Source of the DNA: Polynucleobacter sp. UK-Gri1-W3
GTDB taxonomy: Bacteria > Pseudomonadota > Gammaproteobacteria > Burkholderiales > Burkholderiaceae
Direction of reading: 5' to 3'
DNA: 64,000 nucleotides
NCBI RefSeq assembly: GCF_018881595.1
Contig: NZ_JACVQA010000009.1
Span: forward strand, 23,307-87,306
The position numbers and the translations under genes are program-made. The notes beneath the pieces were generated by a model. The model saw nothing but the letters and a program-made list of their open reading frames with translations, had not been told where the DNA came from and did not search any database. Below, in pieces: positions 40,193 to 50,823 of this stretch. The first letter of the stretch is position 1; every line of letters starts with the position of its first letter.

Positions 40193-40918
40193 ATGGAAAG
40201 CCAAAAATCATCCTCAAACAGTCAATTTGTCATTGCACCGTCTATTTTGTCGGCTGACTTCGCCTGCCTAGGCAAGGAAGTACAGGACGTTTTAGTGGCA
40301 GGCGCGGACTGGATTCACTTTGATGTGATGGATAACCACTACGTACCGAATCTCACTATTGGCCCCTTAGTTTGTGAGGCTATTCGCCCCTATGCAAACA
40401 AAGATGGCAAGCCAGCAGTGATTGATGTGCATCTCATGATCGAGCCAGTGGATCGTATCCTTCCTGACTTTGCTAAAGCCGGTGCAAATTTAATTAGCTT
40501 TCATCCTGAAGCAAGTCCACACGTCAATCGCACGCTGAACTTGATTCGCGATCAAGGATGTCAAGCGGGCCTAGTATTCAATCCAGCTACGCCGCTAGAT
40601 CATCTCGATCACACTTTGGAATTAATCGATCTTGTATTACTGATGTCTGTGAATCCAGGCTTTGGTGGTCAATCATTTATTCCGAGCACTCTCAATAAGA
40701 TTGCTCAAGTGCGCGCACGTCTCGATCGCTATCAAGCAGAAACCGGTCGGCACATTCGTCTTGAAGTGGATGGCGGAATTAAAGTAGACAATATTGCGGA
40801 AGTAGCACGAGCAGGCGCTGATACTTTTGTCGCAGGTTCAGCAATTTATGCAAAAGAGAATTACGCACAAGTAATTGAAGCAATGCGCACTGAATTAGGT
40901 AAGTCAGGGAAAGCGTAA
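40193..40918 (+). CDS. rpe: Ribulose-phosphate 3-epimerase
   Basis: TIM-barrel epimerase of the pentose phosphate and Calvin pathways. [14 protein letters not shown] with the N-terminal serine, [17 protein letters not shown] with metal ligands, [19 protein letters not shown] and EVDGGI near the phosphate site are typical. 241 residues with about 12 extra at the N-terminus. It leads the trp genes: its stop overlaps the trpE start as TAATG. In many Burkholderiales a phosphoglycolate phosphatase gene (gph) stands between rpe and trpE; it is missing here. Confidence 0.96.
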   Translation: MESQKSSSNSQFVIAPSILSADFACLGKEVQDVLVAGADWIHFDVMDNHYVPNLTIGPLVCEAIRPYANKDGKPAVIDVHLMIEPVDRILPDFAKAGANLISFHPEASPHVNRTLNLIRDQGCQAGLVFNPATPLDHLDHTLELIDLVLLMSVNPGFGGQSFIPSTLNKIAQVRARLDRYQAETGRHIRLEVDGGIKVDNIAEVARAGADTFVAGSAIYAKENYAQVIEAMRTELGKSGKA

Positions 40919-42423
40919 TGCATCGCGAAGAATTTAACGCTCTAGCAAAGCAGGGCTTCAATCGCATCCCTCTAATTAAAGAAGTTTTAGCGGATCTAGA
41001 GACCCCGCTATCCCTCTACGTCAAACTCACTCAAGCGCTCGGCAAGACAAATACTTATTTGCTTGAGTCCGTATTGGGTGGTGAGCGTTTCGGCCGCTTC
41101 TCCTTTATTGGTCTGCCTGCCAAGACAATCGTAAGAACTGTTGGAACCCCTTCTGCACCATTTAACGAAGTGGTAACCAATGGACAAGTTATCGAGACCA
41201 ATACTGATAATCCACTCGACTTTGTTGATGCTTACTTTAAACGCTTTAAGGTAGCACTACAGCCTGATATGCCACGCTTTTGTGGTGGTCTTGCCGGTTA
41301 CTTTGGCTATGACACGGTTCGTTATATTGAGCACCGTTTAGCTAAGCATCACTTACTGGATGAATTAGGTGTGCCTGATATTCAACTCATGCTGACTGAA
41401 GAGTTAGCTGTGATTGATAACGTAGCTGGAAAAATTTACTTCATTGTTTATGCGGACCCAAGCGTTACAGATAGCTTTGAAAAATCACAGGCCCGCCTAA
41501 AAGAATTACTTGCATGCCTTGGTAAGCCAGCAAATATGCCGGCATCTTTACCAAGCATCAAAACTGATCTCATCCGTAAATTCAAAGCTGAAGATTTTGA
41601 AAAAGCAGTACTTAAAACCAAAGAATACATTTTGGCTGGTGATTGCATGCAGGTGGTAATCGGTCAACGCATTAGTAAGCCATTTACAGATTCACCGTTA
41701 GCTCTGTACAGAGCTCTGCGCTCACTGAATCCATCGCCTTATATGTATTTCTATGATTTTGGCGATATGCAAATTGTTGGCTCATCCCCAGAGATTTTGG
41801 TCCGCCAAGAAAAACGGGGCGCTGAGAAAATTGTCACCATACGCCCACTAGCAGGCACCCGCCCTCGCGGAGCCAATCCAGAGGAAGATGAGCGCTTAGC
41901 CAAGGAACTCTTGGCTGATCCCAAGGAAATCGCTGAGCACGTCATGCTGATTGATTTAGCACGTAATGATGTGGGTCGCATTGCTAAAACTGGCTCAGTC
42001 AAAGTAACAGATTCCATGTCGATCGAGAAATACTCCCATGTTCAGCACATTGTGAGCTCTGTAGAGGGCGATCTTTTAGACAATATGAGCAATATGGATG
42101 TCTTACGCGCCACCTTCCCTGCGGGTACCTTATCAGGCGCCCCAAAAATTCGGGCAATGGAAATCATTGATGAAATGGAAATTGTGAAGCGCGGCGTATA
42201 TGGCGGCGCAGTGGGTTATTTGTCCTTCTCAGGTGATATGGATGTGGCAATCGCTATTCGCACGGGCGTTATTCGTGACGGCATGCTGCACTCGCAGGCT
42301 GGAGCTGGCGTTGTAGCTGACTCAGACCCAACCGCCGAATGGAAAGAAACTGAAGCCAAGGCACGCGCAGTGTTAACTGCAGCAGATTTAGTACAAGGGG
42401 GACTCGATGCTCCTAATGATTGA
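40918..42423 (+). CDS. trpE: Anthranilate synthase component I
   Basis: Chorismate to anthranilate, using ammonia delivered by TrpG. 501 residues. N-terminal feedback region includes [18 protein letters not shown], a site that binds tryptophan in the family. The catalytic domain has [58 protein letters not shown] and [16 protein letters not shown]. No leader peptide with tryptophan codons is seen upstream, because rpe directly precedes it; control is likely allosteric or through the rpe promoter. Confidence 0.97.
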   Translation: MHREEFNALAKQGFNRIPLIKEVLADLETPLSLYVKLTQALGKTNTYLLESVLGGERFGRFSFIGLPAKTIVRTVGTPSAPFNEVVTNGQVIETNTDNPLDFVDAYFKRFKVALQPDMPRFCGGLAGYFGYDTVRYIEHRLAKHHLLDELGVPDIQLMLTEELAVIDNVAGKIYFIVYADPSVTDSFEKSQARLKELLACLGKPANMPASLPSIKTDLIRKFKAEDFEKAVLKTKEYILAGDCMQVVIGQRISKPFTDSPLALYRALRSLNPSPYMYFYDFGDMQIVGSSPEILVRQEKRGAEKIVTIRPLAGTRPRGANPEEDERLAKELLADPKEIAEHVMLIDLARNDVGRIAKTGSVKVTDSMSIEKYSHVQHIVSSVEGDLLDNMSNMDVLRATFPAGTLSGAPKIRAMEIIDEMEIVKRGVYGGAVGYLSFSGDMDVAIAIRTGVIRDGMLHSQAGAGVVADSDPTAEWKETEAKARAVLTAADLVQGGLDAPND

Positions 42424-42973
42424 TAACTACGATTCATTTACTTACAACCTAGTTCAGTACTTTGCAGAACTCGGTGAAGAGGTAAAAGTCTTTCGTAACG
42501 ATGAAATTGCCGTGGAAGAAATTGCCAAACTGAATCCCGCGCGTATTTGCATCTCACCTGGTCCATGCAGTCCATCTGAGGCGGGTATCTCCGTCGAAAC
42601 AATCAAGCGTTATGCCGGTCAGATTCCGATCCTAGGAGTCTGCTTGGGTCACCAAGCTATTGGCGAAGCATTTGGTGGCAAAGTGATTCGCGCCCAAAAG
42701 GTAATGCACGGCAAAACGGATAGCATCCACCACACCGGAATGGGCGTGTTTAAAAATTTGCCCGACCCGTTTAAAGTGACCCGCTACCACTCGCTAGCTA
42801 TTGAGAAAAGCTCTTTGCCTGCAATGCTAGAGGTAACCGCAACTTCATCTGACGGCGAGATCATGGGCGTTCGTCATAAAGATCTTGCAGTTGAAGGTGT
42901 GCAGTTTCATCCAGAATCCATCCTTTCCGAGCACGGCCACGCCCTACTCAAGAATTTTTTGCAAAATAAATAA
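42407..42973 (+). CDS. trpG: Anthranilate synthase component II (glutamine amidotransferase)
   Basis: Class I glutamine amidotransferase supplying ammonia to Trp[19 protein letters not shown] at the N-terminus, nucleophile C79 in [15 protein letters not shown], and the catalytic H-x-E in VQFHPESIL. 188 residues, overlapping trpE by 17 bp. The protein may also serve para-aminobenzoate synthesis, as in several bacteria, but nothing here shows it. Confidence 0.96.
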   Translation: MLLMIDNYDSFTYNLVQYFAELGEEVKVFRNDEIAVEEIAKLNPARICISPGPCSPSEAGISVETIKRYAGQIPILGVCLGHQAIGEAFGGKVIRAQKVMHGKTDSIHHTGMGVFKNLPDPFKVTRYHSLAIEKSSLPAMLEVTATSSDGEIMGVRHKDLAVEGVQFHPESILSEHGHALLKNFLQNK

Positions 42974-42990
42974 AGTTTATTAACAGCGCT

Positions 42991-44016
42991 ATGCCAATAA
43001 CACCGCAAGAAGCCTTACAACGCTGCATTGAACATCGTGAACTCTTTCATGATGAGATGACAGCAATGATGCGCCTCATCATGAGCGGTGAAATGTCACC
43101 AGAACTTGTTGCTGGATTACTAGTTGCCTTACGTACTAAAAAAGAAACTGTTGGTGAAATCGCTGCAGCCGCACAAGTGATGCGTGAGTTTGCTACCTCC
43201 GTGAAGGTTGATGACCGCAGTCATTTAGTCGATGTAGTGGGTACTGGTGGTGATGGTGCACATACTTTTAATATCTCCACAGCAGCGATGTTCGTGGCAG
43301 CAGGAGCGGGTGCAAAAATTGCTAAGCATGGTAACCGCAGCGTGAGTAGTAAATCAGGCAGTGCAGACGTATTAGAGGCGCTTGGCGTTAATCTGGCCTT
43401 ATCTGCCGATCAAGTCGGGCAATGCATCTCTACAGTGGGTGCTGGCTTTATGTTTGCCCCCAATCACCATCCAGCAATGAAGAACGTCGTGCCAATTCGT
43501 AAACAACTTGGCGTACGCACCATTTTTAATATCCTAGGCCCCCTGACCAACCCTGCTGATGCCAAGCGGATATTAATGGGTGTCTTTCATGCCGATCTCG
43601 TTGGTATTCAGGCACGTGTATTACAAGCCCTAGGAATGGAGCACGCACTGGTGGTTTATGGACGCGATGGCCTAGATGAAATTTCCTTAGAGGGTCCAAC
43701 CTTAGTAGGCGAACTCAAAGACGGCGTGGTTCGTGAATATGAAATTCATCCAAAAGATTTTGGATTAAATATCGCCTCTACCAATAGCTTCAAAGTTGAC
43801 AATGCTGATGAGTCCAAGAAAATAGTTCTGGATGTCCTTGATGGCAAACCAGGTCCAGCTAGCGATATCGTTTGCCTCAATGCTGGAGCAACACTTTATG
43901 TGGCTGGTGTAGCTAAAGATATTGCCAGTGGCGTTGCTTTAGCTAAAGCGGCTATTACCTCTGGTGCGGCACGTCAAAAATTAGACGCCTTTGTTGCAGT
44001 AACACAATCCAAATAA
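42991..44016 (+). CDS. trpD: Anthranilate phosphoribosyltransferase
   Basis: Transfers phosphoribose from PRPP to anthranilate. The glycine-rich [15 protein letters not shown] loop, [35 protein letters not shown] and [14 protein letters not shown] are diagnostic. 341 residues. It lies 17 bp after trpG and 10 bp before trpC in the same operon. Confidence 0.97.
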   Translation: MPITPQEALQRCIEHRELFHDEMTAMMRLIMSGEMSPELVAGLLVALRTKKETVGEIAAAAQVMREFATSVKVDDRSHLVDVVGTGGDGAHTFNISTAAMFVAAGAGAKIAKHGNRSVSSKSGSADVLEALGVNLALSADQVGQCISTVGAGFMFAPNHHPAMKNVVPIRKQLGVRTIFNILGPLTNPADAKRILMGVFHADLVGIQARVLQALGMEHALVVYGRDGLDEISLEGPTLVGELKDGVVREYEIHPKDFGLNIASTNSFKVDNADESKKIVLDVLDGKPGPASDIVCLNAGATLYVAGVAKDIASGVALAKAAITSGAARQKLDAFVAVTQSK

Positions 44017-44026
44017 TTCATTATTC

Positions 44027-44830
44027 ATGAGCGATATCCTCGACAAAATTGTTGCTACCAAAAAGATTGAAGTAGCTAACTGCCTGCAGAAAATATCGCT
44101 TGCTAATCAGCGCGAGCAAGCTGAGGCCAACAATCAAGATCCCCTGCTCAAGCCAAGAGGCTTTATTCAAGCTATTGAGAACAAAATCTCTGCTGGTAAA
44201 GCCGGAGTTATCACTGAAATTAAAAAAGCCAGTCCAAGTAAAGGCGTTTTGCGTGAAAACTTCTTACCGGCAGCTATTGCTCAATCCTATGAAAAGCATG
44301 GCGCCGCTTGTTTGTCAGTACTCACTGATAAAGATTATTTTCAGGGCAGTAATCTCTACTTGCAAGAGGCGCGTACGGCATGTCACATTCCCGTTCTGCG
44401 CAAAGACTTCACCATAGACCCATATCAAGTTTATGAAGCTCGTGCAATTGGTGCTGATGCAATCTTGCTAATCGTAGCTTGCTTGGAGCTAAATCAAATG
44501 AAAGAGCTCGAAGCTTGTGCCCATGAATTAGGCCTAGATGTTTTAGTTGAGGTTCACAATGCCCCAGAATTAGAACAAGCATTAGAGCTCAAGACACCAT
44601 TACTTGGAATTAACAACCGTAACCTCAAAACCTTTGAGGTTACGCTGCAAACCACCCTATCATTACTATCCATGGTTCCAGATAATAAAATTTTGGTGAC
44701 TGAGTCTGGCATCTTGAATCGCCTTGACGTAGAGCTCATGCGTAATAATCAGATCAATGCATTCTTGGTTGGGGAGGCATTTATGCGCGCCACAGATCCA
44801 GGGGCAGCCCTTAGTGAGCTGTTTTCCTAG
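44027..44830 (+). CDS. trpC: Indole-3-glycerol-phosphate synthase
   Basis: TIM-barrel enzyme closing the indole ring. [21 protein letters not shown] with the catalytic lysine, [52 protein letters not shown] and VTESGI are present. 267 residues; no TrpF fusion. It ends the trp set here: trpF, trpA and trpB are not in the window. The last 20 bp overlap the convergent membrane-protein gene. Confidence 0.97.
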   Translation: MSDILDKIVATKKIEVANCLQKISLANQREQAEANNQDPLLKPRGFIQAIENKISAGKAGVITEIKKASPSKGVLRENFLPAAIAQSYEKHGAACLSVLTDKDYFQGSNLYLQEARTACHIPVLRKDFTIDPYQVYEARAIGADAILLIVACLELNQMKELEACAHELGLDVLVEVHNAPELEQALELKTPLLGINNRNLKTFEVTLQTTLSLLSMVPDNKILVTESGILNRLDVELMRNNQINAFLVGEAFMRATDPGAALSELFS

Positions 44831-45380
44831 TCTTTCGCAATAGATCTAGGCAGCATTTGATCAAAGAGATTAGCAGCAGTGAACCCAGCACATCACCTAT
44901 AAACATCACTACAAAGTGATTTAAGCTGCCCGTATCCTCCAATGTCATGATGGAGAACCACCACTGGTGGAGGCCTGCTGAAAGCAATGAAAAAGTCAAA
45001 ATACAAGCAATGAGTTTTGAGAAATTCAAATTACTTAAATCTGACTCAAGATGAATATTGCTGAAGACAAAATATCTAGCTAAGTAAGGGGCAAATCCAG
45101 AAATAAGCCCGACACCAATACATAAAGTTAAATCGTGCGGAAAATCGCCGTAGTAACTAATTAAGAAAGAAGCCAAAGCAATACCGACGGCTCCCGGCAA
45201 TCCAAAAATCAAAGTAAGAAATAAGCGCAGACCAGCCGGTAAATAAATCCAGCTTACCCCAAGACCAAAAGTAATGCTATTGGTAAGCCAGCCATTCAAA
45301 TAAAAAAGTAATGTGTACGCCATCGCACTAATGGCGACTTCAACAAACCATTCTGAAGAAATTTTAAATAACTTAAACAT
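44811..45380 (-). CDS. MASE1-like integral membrane protein
   Basis: A 189-residue protein with about five to six hydrophobic helices and no soluble domain. The pattern [20 protein letters not shown] and the late [14 protein letters not shown] resemble the MASE1 sensory membrane domain (P-x-G-L-x-L and W/F-x-GD-x-x-G), which in other proteins is joined to GGDEF or kinase domains; here it stands alone. A partner protein is therefore possible. No Shine-Dalgarno sequence; TACTAT ends 5 nt before the ATG. The 3' end overlaps trpC by 20 bp. Family assignment is by eye. Confidence 0.6.
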   Translation of the reverse strand: MFKLFKISSEWFVEVAISAMAYTLLFYLNGWLTNSITFGLGVSWIYLPAGLRLFLTLIFGLPGAVGIALASFLISYYGDFPHDLTLCIGVGLISGFAPYLARYFVFSNIHLESDLSNLNFSKLIACILTFSLLSAGLHQWWFSIMTLEDTGSLNHFVVMFIGDVLGSLLLISLIKCCLDLLRKTRKTAH

Positions 45381-45491
45381 TGCAAATAGTATGGGTTATT
45401 TTTAATTGATTGGCGTCAATTGCTAAAGTTAGATACAAGGAATAAAATGATGCTAGCTCTAAGGCTATAAAACTTTTATTAAATATTCAAC

Positions 45492-45842
45492 ATGTCCATA
45501 CAAAAAACTCCCTCCTACATTAAGTTTCTAAACTTAATTGATGCTATTGATCGCATTAACCCAGGGAAAAAGCTCGATGGCACTGAAGAGAGCCTACTCG
45601 ATAAGATTGTTTCTTGCGCCCATGCAAAGCAGGCAATATTGGTTGGTGATCTGATTTCGATTTCCGACCTAGGTTCACAAGCTACTCTGCACGGACGCCT
45701 CAAAAATCTCAGCGCCTTGGGCTATATCAAAATGGCAGCGAATGCCGATGGTCGCAAAAAAGAAGTGCTTCCTACCAAGATGGCACTCAAGCGCTATGAA
45801 GAAATTTCTAAATGCTTAGAGAAAGCAGCAAAAGCCGCTTAA
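45492..45842 (+). CDS. Small winged-helix (MarR-like) DNA-binding protein
   Basis: A 116-residue protein. The middle and C-terminal parts read as a winged helix: ILVGDLISISDLGSQATLHGRLKNLSALGYI (helix-turn-helix with recognition helix) and MAANADGRKKEVLPTKMAL (the beta wing, with the DGRKKEV-x-x-T pattern of MarR proteins). It lacks the long N- and C-terminal dimerisation helices of full MarR members. It is divergent from the MASE1-like gene across 111 bp and may regulate it. No known name. Confidence 0.62.
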   Translation: MSIQKTPSYIKFLNLIDAIDRINPGKKLDGTEESLLDKIVSCAHAKQAILVGDLISISDLGSQATLHGRLKNLSALGYIKMAANADGRKKEVLPTKMALKRYEEISKCLEKAAKAA

Positions 45843-45870
45843 GAATATTCAACCTACGTGCTGCATAGAC

Positions 45871-45896
45871 AAAAAGCCCTGAAAAGGGCTTTTTTA
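45871..45896. terminator. Bidirectional intrinsic terminator between the winged-helix gene and ychF
   Basis: AAAAAGCCCT and AGGGCTTTTT form a 10-bp stem around a GAAA loop, with T-runs on both strands. It serves the convergent pair: 29 bp after the plus-strand gene and 22 bp after the ychF stop. Confidence 0.9.
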
Positions 45897-45917
45897 TTTG
45901 GCAAAGATGAAGATAAT

Positions 45918-47012
45918 TTAGACGTTAAATAAGAAGTTCAATACATCGCCGTCTTTTACAACATACTCCTTACCCTCGGCACGCATTTTTCCAGCCTCCT
46001 TGGCACCTGTCTCGCCTTTGAACTGCACAAAATCATCATAAGCGATAGTCTGGGCACGAATAAATCCACGCTCAAAGTCAGTATGAATAACACCAGCTGC
46101 TTGCGGCGCTGTATCACCCACATGAATAGTCCATGCGCGAACTTCTTTAACGCCTGCTGTGAAATACGTTTGTAAACCGAGTAATGAGTAACCCGCACGA
46201 ATCACGCGATCCAAACCTGGCTCTTCCATGCCTAAGTCCGCCAAGAACTCAATCTTGTCAGCCTCTTCCAAGTCAGCGATTTCTGCCTCAATTGCAGCGC
46301 ATACAGCTACAACCGGAGCGTTTTCTTTTGCAGCATGCTGCTTAACTGCCTCAAGATGCGGATTATTTGAGAATCCATCTTCTTTTACGTTTGCAACGTA
46401 CATAGCAGGTTTAGCGGTAATCAGACACAAGGGTTTAATTAGTAACTTTTCGTCATCACTCAGATTCAAACTGCGCACTGGTAAAGCAGAATCCAGATGG
46501 GCTTGAACTTTAGTGAGAACAGCAACTAAAGCTGCAGCCTCTTTATCATTTCCAGACTTAGCAGCCTTACTTGAGCGATTCAAGGTTTTCTCGACCGTTG
46601 CCAAGTCCGATAAAGCCAATTCGGTATCAATCACACCAATATCAGCAATAGGATCAATTTTTCCAGCAACGTGGATAACGTTGGGATCCTCAAAACACCG
46701 TACGACATGGGTAATAGCATCAGTTTCACGAATATTCGCTAAAAACTGATTGCCAAGACCTTCACCTTTTGAGGCGCCTGCCACCAAACCAGCAATATCG
46801 ACAAATTCGACAGCTGCCGGCAGAATGCGCTCAGGCTTCACGATCTCAGCCAAAGCGGCTAGACGGGGGTCAGGGACCTCAACAACGCCTACATTAGGCT
46901 CAATCGTGCAGAAAGGGTAGTTTTCCGCTGCGATTCCAGCCTTGGTAAGCGCATTAAAGAGGGTAGATTTGCCGACGTTAGGCAGGCCGACGATGCCACA
47001 TTTCAAAGACAT
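45918..47012 (-). CDS. ychF: Redox-regulated ATPase YchF (OBG family)
   Basis: Universal P-loop ATPase related to Obg; it prefers ATP and is linked to the ribosome and oxidative stress. [22 protein letters not shown] (P-loop), [22 protein letters not shown] (switch region) and the C-terminal TGS-like domain ending [14 protein letters not shown] are all present. 364 residues, the usual length. The ATG has no Shine-Dalgarno sequence; TACAAT ends 6 nt before it. Confidence 0.97.
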   Translation of the reverse strand: MSLKCGIVGLPNVGKSTLFNALTKAGIAAENYPFCTIEPNVGVVEVPDPRLAALAEIVKPERILPAAVEFVDIAGLVAGASKGEGLGNQFLANIRETDAITHVVRCFEDPNVIHVAGKIDPIADIGVIDTELALSDLATVEKTLNRSSKAAKSGNDKEAAALVAVLTKVQAHLDSALPVRSLNLSDDEKLLIKPLCLITAKPAMYVANVKEDGFSNNPHLEAVKQHAAKENAPVVAVCAAIEAEIADLEEADKIEFLADLGMEEPGLDRVIRAGYSLLGLQTYFTAGVKEVRAWTIHVGDTAPQAAGVIHTDFERGFIRAQTIAYDDFVQFKGETGAKEAGKMRAEGKEYVVKDGDVLNFLFNV

Positions 47013-47018
47013 AGTCGT

Positions 47019-47024
47019 ATTGTA
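47019..47024 (-). promoter_or_regulatory. -10-like box directly before ychF
   Basis: On the minus strand TACAAT (5 of 6 to TATAAT) ends 6 nt before the ychF ATG. The -35 region is poor. Its plus-strand neighbour box for the UbiH gene is 17 bp away, so both divergent genes would start with almost no leader. Confidence 0.45.
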
Positions 47025-47040
47025 AAGGGGCTGGTTTCGA

Positions 47041-47046
47041 TATCAT
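47041..47046 (+). promoter_or_regulatory. -10-like box directly before the UbiH-type gene
   Basis: TATCAT (5 of 6 to consensus) ends 6 nt before the ATG at 47053, with no Shine-Dalgarno sequence between them. A TTGTAA lies 15 bp upstream as a possible -35 with short spacing. Confidence 0.45.
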
Positions 47047-47052
47047 CGAGTT

Positions 47053-48327
47053 ATGTCAGAAATTCAACAAAATCACCTCTCAAAATCCTCGATTCCTAGC
47101 TCTCAAAACCGCACCGTAGATGTTGTGGTGGTTGGCGGAGGCATTGTAGGAAAGGCTTGCGCCCTAGGCCTAGCCCAGCTTGGCCTCAATACCATCGAGA
47201 TTGCTCCCGATTTAGGACAAAACGTCCCAAATCCGCAAGGCACTCAATGGGGTCAAAGAATTTACGCTTTTTCCCCAAGCACTCAAAAATTATTGGCCCA
47301 TTTACAAATTTGGGATGCACTTGATCATGATCGCTTACAACCAGTAAGAGATATGCGAATCTATGGTGATAGGGGTGAAAAGAATGACACCCTCCATCTT
47401 TCTGCATTTGAAGCAGGCACGCCGCAACTTGCTTGGATTGGAGAAGCCAACTTAATTGAACACACCATTGATCAAGCTTCGCGTTTTCAAAATAAATTAG
47501 AGCGTGTTAATGATACTGTTGAAAAAATTCATGTAGATGCCAATGGGAGCACTCTGAATTTAAAAAATGGTGGCAGCATTCGTGCACAACTTGTTATTGC
47601 AGCCGATGGTGCTAACTCACCCATTCGTAATGAACTAGGTATGAGTGCAAGTGAAGAAAGTTATTCACAAAGTGCAGTAGTTGTTAATTGGCTTTGCACC
47701 TACCCTCATTTAGAAACTGCTTTTCAGTGGTTCTTACCGGGTGGCGATATTGTTGCCATGCTGCCCTTACCTGGAAAACAAGTTTCCATGGTCTGGTCAA
47801 CCTCACCAGAAAATGCCAGTGATTTATTAAAACTCGATCAAGCGCAATGGTTGGATCAATTTGCATCCATTGCTAACGGCGCAATTATTAAGCAGTTAGG
47901 TGAACTGACCCTCAACTCAATTCCCGCCGCCTATCCTTTGAGAAAAATTCGTGCCAAACGATTTATTGGCCCAGAAGCCTCGCCAAAGGTAGTGTTGATC
48001 GGCGATGCCGCCCATGTCATGCACCCATTAGCTGGGCAAGGCCTCAATTTAGGTTTACGTGATGTTGCTGTTTTACTGAATATTTTAGGTAAACGGGAAT
48101 CCTTTCGATCACCAAGCGACATCGTGCTATTGCGTCGTTATGAACGTCAACGCCAAGGCGATACCAGCGCACTTTTATGGGTAACCGATAACCTCAAGAA
48201 ATTATTTTCTGCAAGTAGCAGCACTGAACGCCAACTCCGCAACTGGGGCCTAGGTCTTGTGAATAAGAGTCACTTTATAAAACAGCGCTTAATTGAACGC
48301 GCTTTGGGAGAAATTGATTTTGAATAA
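47053..48327 (+). CDS. UbiH/UbiF/VisC-family FAD-dependent monooxygenase
   Basis: A flavoprotein hydroxylase of the ubiquinone-synthesis family. N-terminal FAD dinucleotide fold VVVVGGGIVGKACALGLAQLG; middle DG-type motif VIAADGANSPIRNELG; C-terminal GDAAHVMHPLAGQGLNLGL that binds the FAD ribityl. 424 residues. Which ring position it hydroxylates (UbiH, UbiI or a broad type such as UbiM) cannot be decided. It heads the run with dsbC, the M61 peptidase and ung. Confidence 0.9.
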   Translation: MSEIQQNHLSKSSIPSSQNRTVDVVVVGGGIVGKACALGLAQLGLNTIEIAPDLGQNVPNPQGTQWGQRIYAFSPSTQKLLAHLQIWDALDHDRLQPVRDMRIYGDRGEKNDTLHLSAFEAGTPQLAWIGEANLIEHTIDQASRFQNKLERVNDTVEKIHVDANGSTLNLKNGGSIRAQLVIAADGANSPIRNELGMSASEESYSQSAVVVNWLCTYPHLETAFQWFLPGGDIVAMLPLPGKQVSMVWSTSPENASDLLKLDQAQWLDQFASIANGAIIKQLGELTLNSIPAAYPLRKIRAKRFIGPEASPKVVLIGDAAHVMHPLAGQGLNLGLRDVAVLLNILGKRESFRSPSDIVLLRRYERQRQGDTSALLWVTDNLKKLFSASSSTERQLRNWGLGLVNKSHFIKQRLIERALGEIDFE

Positions 48328-49036
48328 ATTCTTAGCTGCGATCACCTTTATTAGCGCAACGCTACTTTTTACCGGCTCACTTCACGCGCAACCAGAGCAA
48401 CAAATAAAAACCGAGATTCAAAAGAAGTTGGGAGCAAACGCTAAAGTAAAAAGTGTTTCACCAGCACCAGTTTCTGGTTTATATGAAGTGTTGGTTGGTA
48501 ATGATATTTTCTACACTGATGCCTCTGGAAAATACCTTATACAGGGCGAAATCATTGAGCTTGCTTCGGGTAAAAATCTTACCGAGCAAAGACAAACTGA
48601 TTTAAATCGGATTAAATGGAGTGACTTAAACCCTGCCAACGCTATTAAAAATGTACGCGGTAATGGCAGTCGACAGCTAGCCATTTTCTCTGACCCCAAC
48701 TGCGGCTACTGCAAACGCCTAGAAAAGTCCCTGCAACAACTCGATAACGTGACGATCTATACCTATTTAATTCCAATCCTGTCGCCCGACTCCATGCAAA
48801 AATCAAAACAGATTTGGTGCTCTTCTGATCCATACAAGGCATATATTGATTGGATGATTAACGGCATAGCTCCTAGTGGCAAGGGTGAGTGCACTACACC
48901 GCTAGATAAGAATATGGCTTTTGCCAAGACCTATGGCATCACAGGTACGCCGACGCTATTCTTTACAGATGGTAGCCGCTTCCCTGGTGCAGTACAAATC
49001 ACCGATATCGAAAAGAAATTTAACTCGCTGAAATAA
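48320..49036 (+). CDS. dsbC: Periplasmic thiol:disulfide interchange protein DsbC
   Basis: Disulfide isomerase of the periplasm. I choose TTG 48320 as start (238 aa): it gives a clean signal peptide MNKFLAAITFISATLL ending FTGSLHA at residue 23, with GGGAG nine nt upstream; the frame to 48293 (also TTG) adds nine residues before it. N-terminal dimer domain, then thioredoxin fold with active site CGYC at 128-131 and cis-proline GTPTLFF. Two more cysteines (IWCSSD, GECTTP) may form the structural disulfide. Overlaps the monooxygenase gene by 8 bp. Confidence 0.9.
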   Translation: MNKFLAAITFISATLLFTGSLHAQPEQQIKTEIQKKLGANAKVKSVSPAPVSGLYEVLVGNDIFYTDASGKYLIQGEIIELASGKNLTEQRQTDLNRIKWSDLNPANAIKNVRGNGSRQLAIFSDPNCGYCKRLEKSLQQLDNVTIYTYLIPILSPDSMQKSKQIWCSSDPYKAYIDWMINGIAPSGKGECTTPLDKNMAFAKTYGITGTPTLFFTDGSRFPGAVQITDIEKKFNSLK

Positions 49037-49041
49037 TCATC

Positions 49042-50817
49042 ATGAACCATGCCGACTTACCTGCAATCCAATATACGATCTGGCCGGCAGATCTGTATGG
49101 TCATCGCTTTCGTGTCAAATTACACATTGCCAATCCAGATCCAAATGGGCAAGTATTGCAAATGCCAGCTTGGATTCCGGGCAGTTATTTAATTCGTGAT
49201 TTCAGCAAACAAATCGAGTTAATCGAAGCGTATTCAGTTACAGGCACTAGGAAAAAAATTGCTCTCGAGCGTATCGACAATGACCACTGGCTTCTACCAC
49301 CACTGAATGGCTCGGTAGAAATCCTCACCACTGTTTATGCTTTTGACTCTTCAGTTCGCGCTGCATATTTAGATACCGAAAGAGCATTCTTTAACGCCTC
49401 TAGCTTATGCTTAGCCGTTAAAAGCCAAGAGTACTTGCCTTGCTCACTTGCCATCACTCCTCCTGAGCTTGCCTTTGCTGATCACTGGACGGTGCAAACC
49501 ACCTTAAGAGCAGTTAAAACGGATGATCGTGGGTTTGGTTTTTATCTGGCAGAAAACTATGATGATCTGCTAGATCATCCGATAGCAATGGGCGATTTCC
49601 AACTGGTTCACTGGAAATCGAATGGTGTTGCTCATCGCATGGCAATTCAAGGATGCAATCACATTGTTGATGCAAAGCGTCTAGCGCAAGATTTACAAGC
49701 CATCTGTACAAGCACTATTGATCTCTTTGAGCCTAAAACTAAACGCGCGCCTTTTGGCGAATATGTATTCTTGGTCAACGCAGTATTAAATGGCTATGGC
49801 GGTCTTGAGCATCGTAATAGCACTGCATTACTCTGTCGTCGCGATCAGATTCCTCAAGAAAATATTCTGTTTGAAGAATCTACTTATAGAGAATTTCTGG
49901 GTTTGTGTAGTCATGAGTATTTTCATGCATGGCTAGTGAAAAGAATTCAACCTAAAGCGTTTCAACCCTATGATCTCGCTAAGCGTAACCACACTCGCCT
50001 GCTATGGGTATTTGAAGGCTTTACCAGCTATTACGACGACCTTCAGTTATTACGTAGTAAACGTATTGATCTCAAAACTTATCTAAAGTTAGTTTCCGAC
50101 AATTGGAATGGTATTTTGCGCGGCCCCGGCCGCCATAAGCAGAGTTTGGCTGATAGCTCATTTGATGCATGGACCAAGTATTACCAGGCTGATGAGAACA
50201 CACCAAATGCCGTTGTAAGCTATTACGGCAAAGGCGCCCTACTTGCACTTGGCCTAGATTTACAAATACGTGCATTTACCAAAAACAAACAATCTCTTGA
50301 CGACCTTATGCGCCTGCTTTGGCATAAGCATGGTAGCGAGGGTATTGCCGAAGATGGATTAGATGGGTTGATTTTTGAATTGCTAGGCGAGGACTTTGGA
50401 AAAATCTGGAATGAGATGAAGGCGCGATATATTTTTGGCGTTGAAGATATTCCACTGCAAAAATGGATAGGCTCAAATCTCATTTGCGTAAAACTCAAAT
50501 CCCAGTCGGCTCTAGAAAAATTAAAGTTGCAATTTGGCATGCGTCATACCGATGCCAATGGGTGGCTGAAGGTGACCCACGTTTTTGATGGCGGCATTGC
50601 GCAAGCGGCAGGCCTAGCAAGTGACGACTTACTGTCCAGTATTGATGGACAGCGCGTCACGAGTGCCCGCTGGGATAGGGTCTTAGGTAGTCTTTCTGAA
50701 AACTCCCATGCCCGCATTACCTTCTATCGTGATGATTTAGAGCATGAGCGCATGGTCTCGCTTCAGTCCGCCTCAATACCGGTTCAATACGAATTACTAC
50801 CCAAGAAAGATGTTTGA
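49042..50817 (+). CDS. M61 family metallopeptidase with PDZ domain
   Basis: A 591-residue cytoplasmic peptidase of the glycyl aminopeptidase group. N-terminal beta domain (PAWIPGSYLIRDFSK is highly conserved), catalytic domain with zinc site HEYFH at 291-295 and the downstream glutamate in FEGFTSYYDD, then a PDZ domain at about 505-580 (VFDGGIAQAAGLASDDLLSSIDG). No signal peptide. The gene is 5 bp after dsbC and 6 bp before ung. Family members cleave N-terminal glycine or alanine; the natural substrate is unknown. Confidence 0.9.
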   Translation: MNHADLPAIQYTIWPADLYGHRFRVKLHIANPDPNGQVLQMPAWIPGSYLIRDFSKQIELIEAYSVTGTRKKIALERIDNDHWLLPPLNGSVEILTTVYAFDSSVRAAYLDTERAFFNASSLCLAVKSQEYLPCSLAITPPELAFADHWTVQTTLRAVKTDDRGFGFYLAENYDDLLDHPIAMGDFQLVHWKSNGVAHRMAIQGCNHIVDAKRLAQDLQAICTSTIDLFEPKTKRAPFGEYVFLVNAVLNGYGGLEHRNSTALLCRRDQIPQENILFEESTYREFLGLCSHEYFHAWLVKRIQPKAFQPYDLAKRNHTRLLWVFEGFTSYYDDLQLLRSKRIDLKTYLKLVSDNWNGILRGPGRHKQSLADSSFDAWTKYYQADENTPNAVVSYYGKGALLALGLDLQIRAFTKNKQSLDDLMRLLWHKHGSEGIAEDGLDGLIFELLGEDFGKIWNEMKARYIFGVEDIPLQKWIGSNLICVKLKSQSALEKLKLQFGMRHTDANGWLKVTHVFDGGIAQAAGLASDDLLSSIDGQRVTSARWDRVLGSLSENSHARITFYRDDLEHERMVSLQSASIPVQYELLPKKDV

Positions 50818-50823
50818 CCAAAA

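Noticed and set aside
40162..40930. trp attenuator or leader peptide before trpE
   Set aside because: trpE starts at the rpe stop and there is no short frame with tandem tryptophan codons before rpe.
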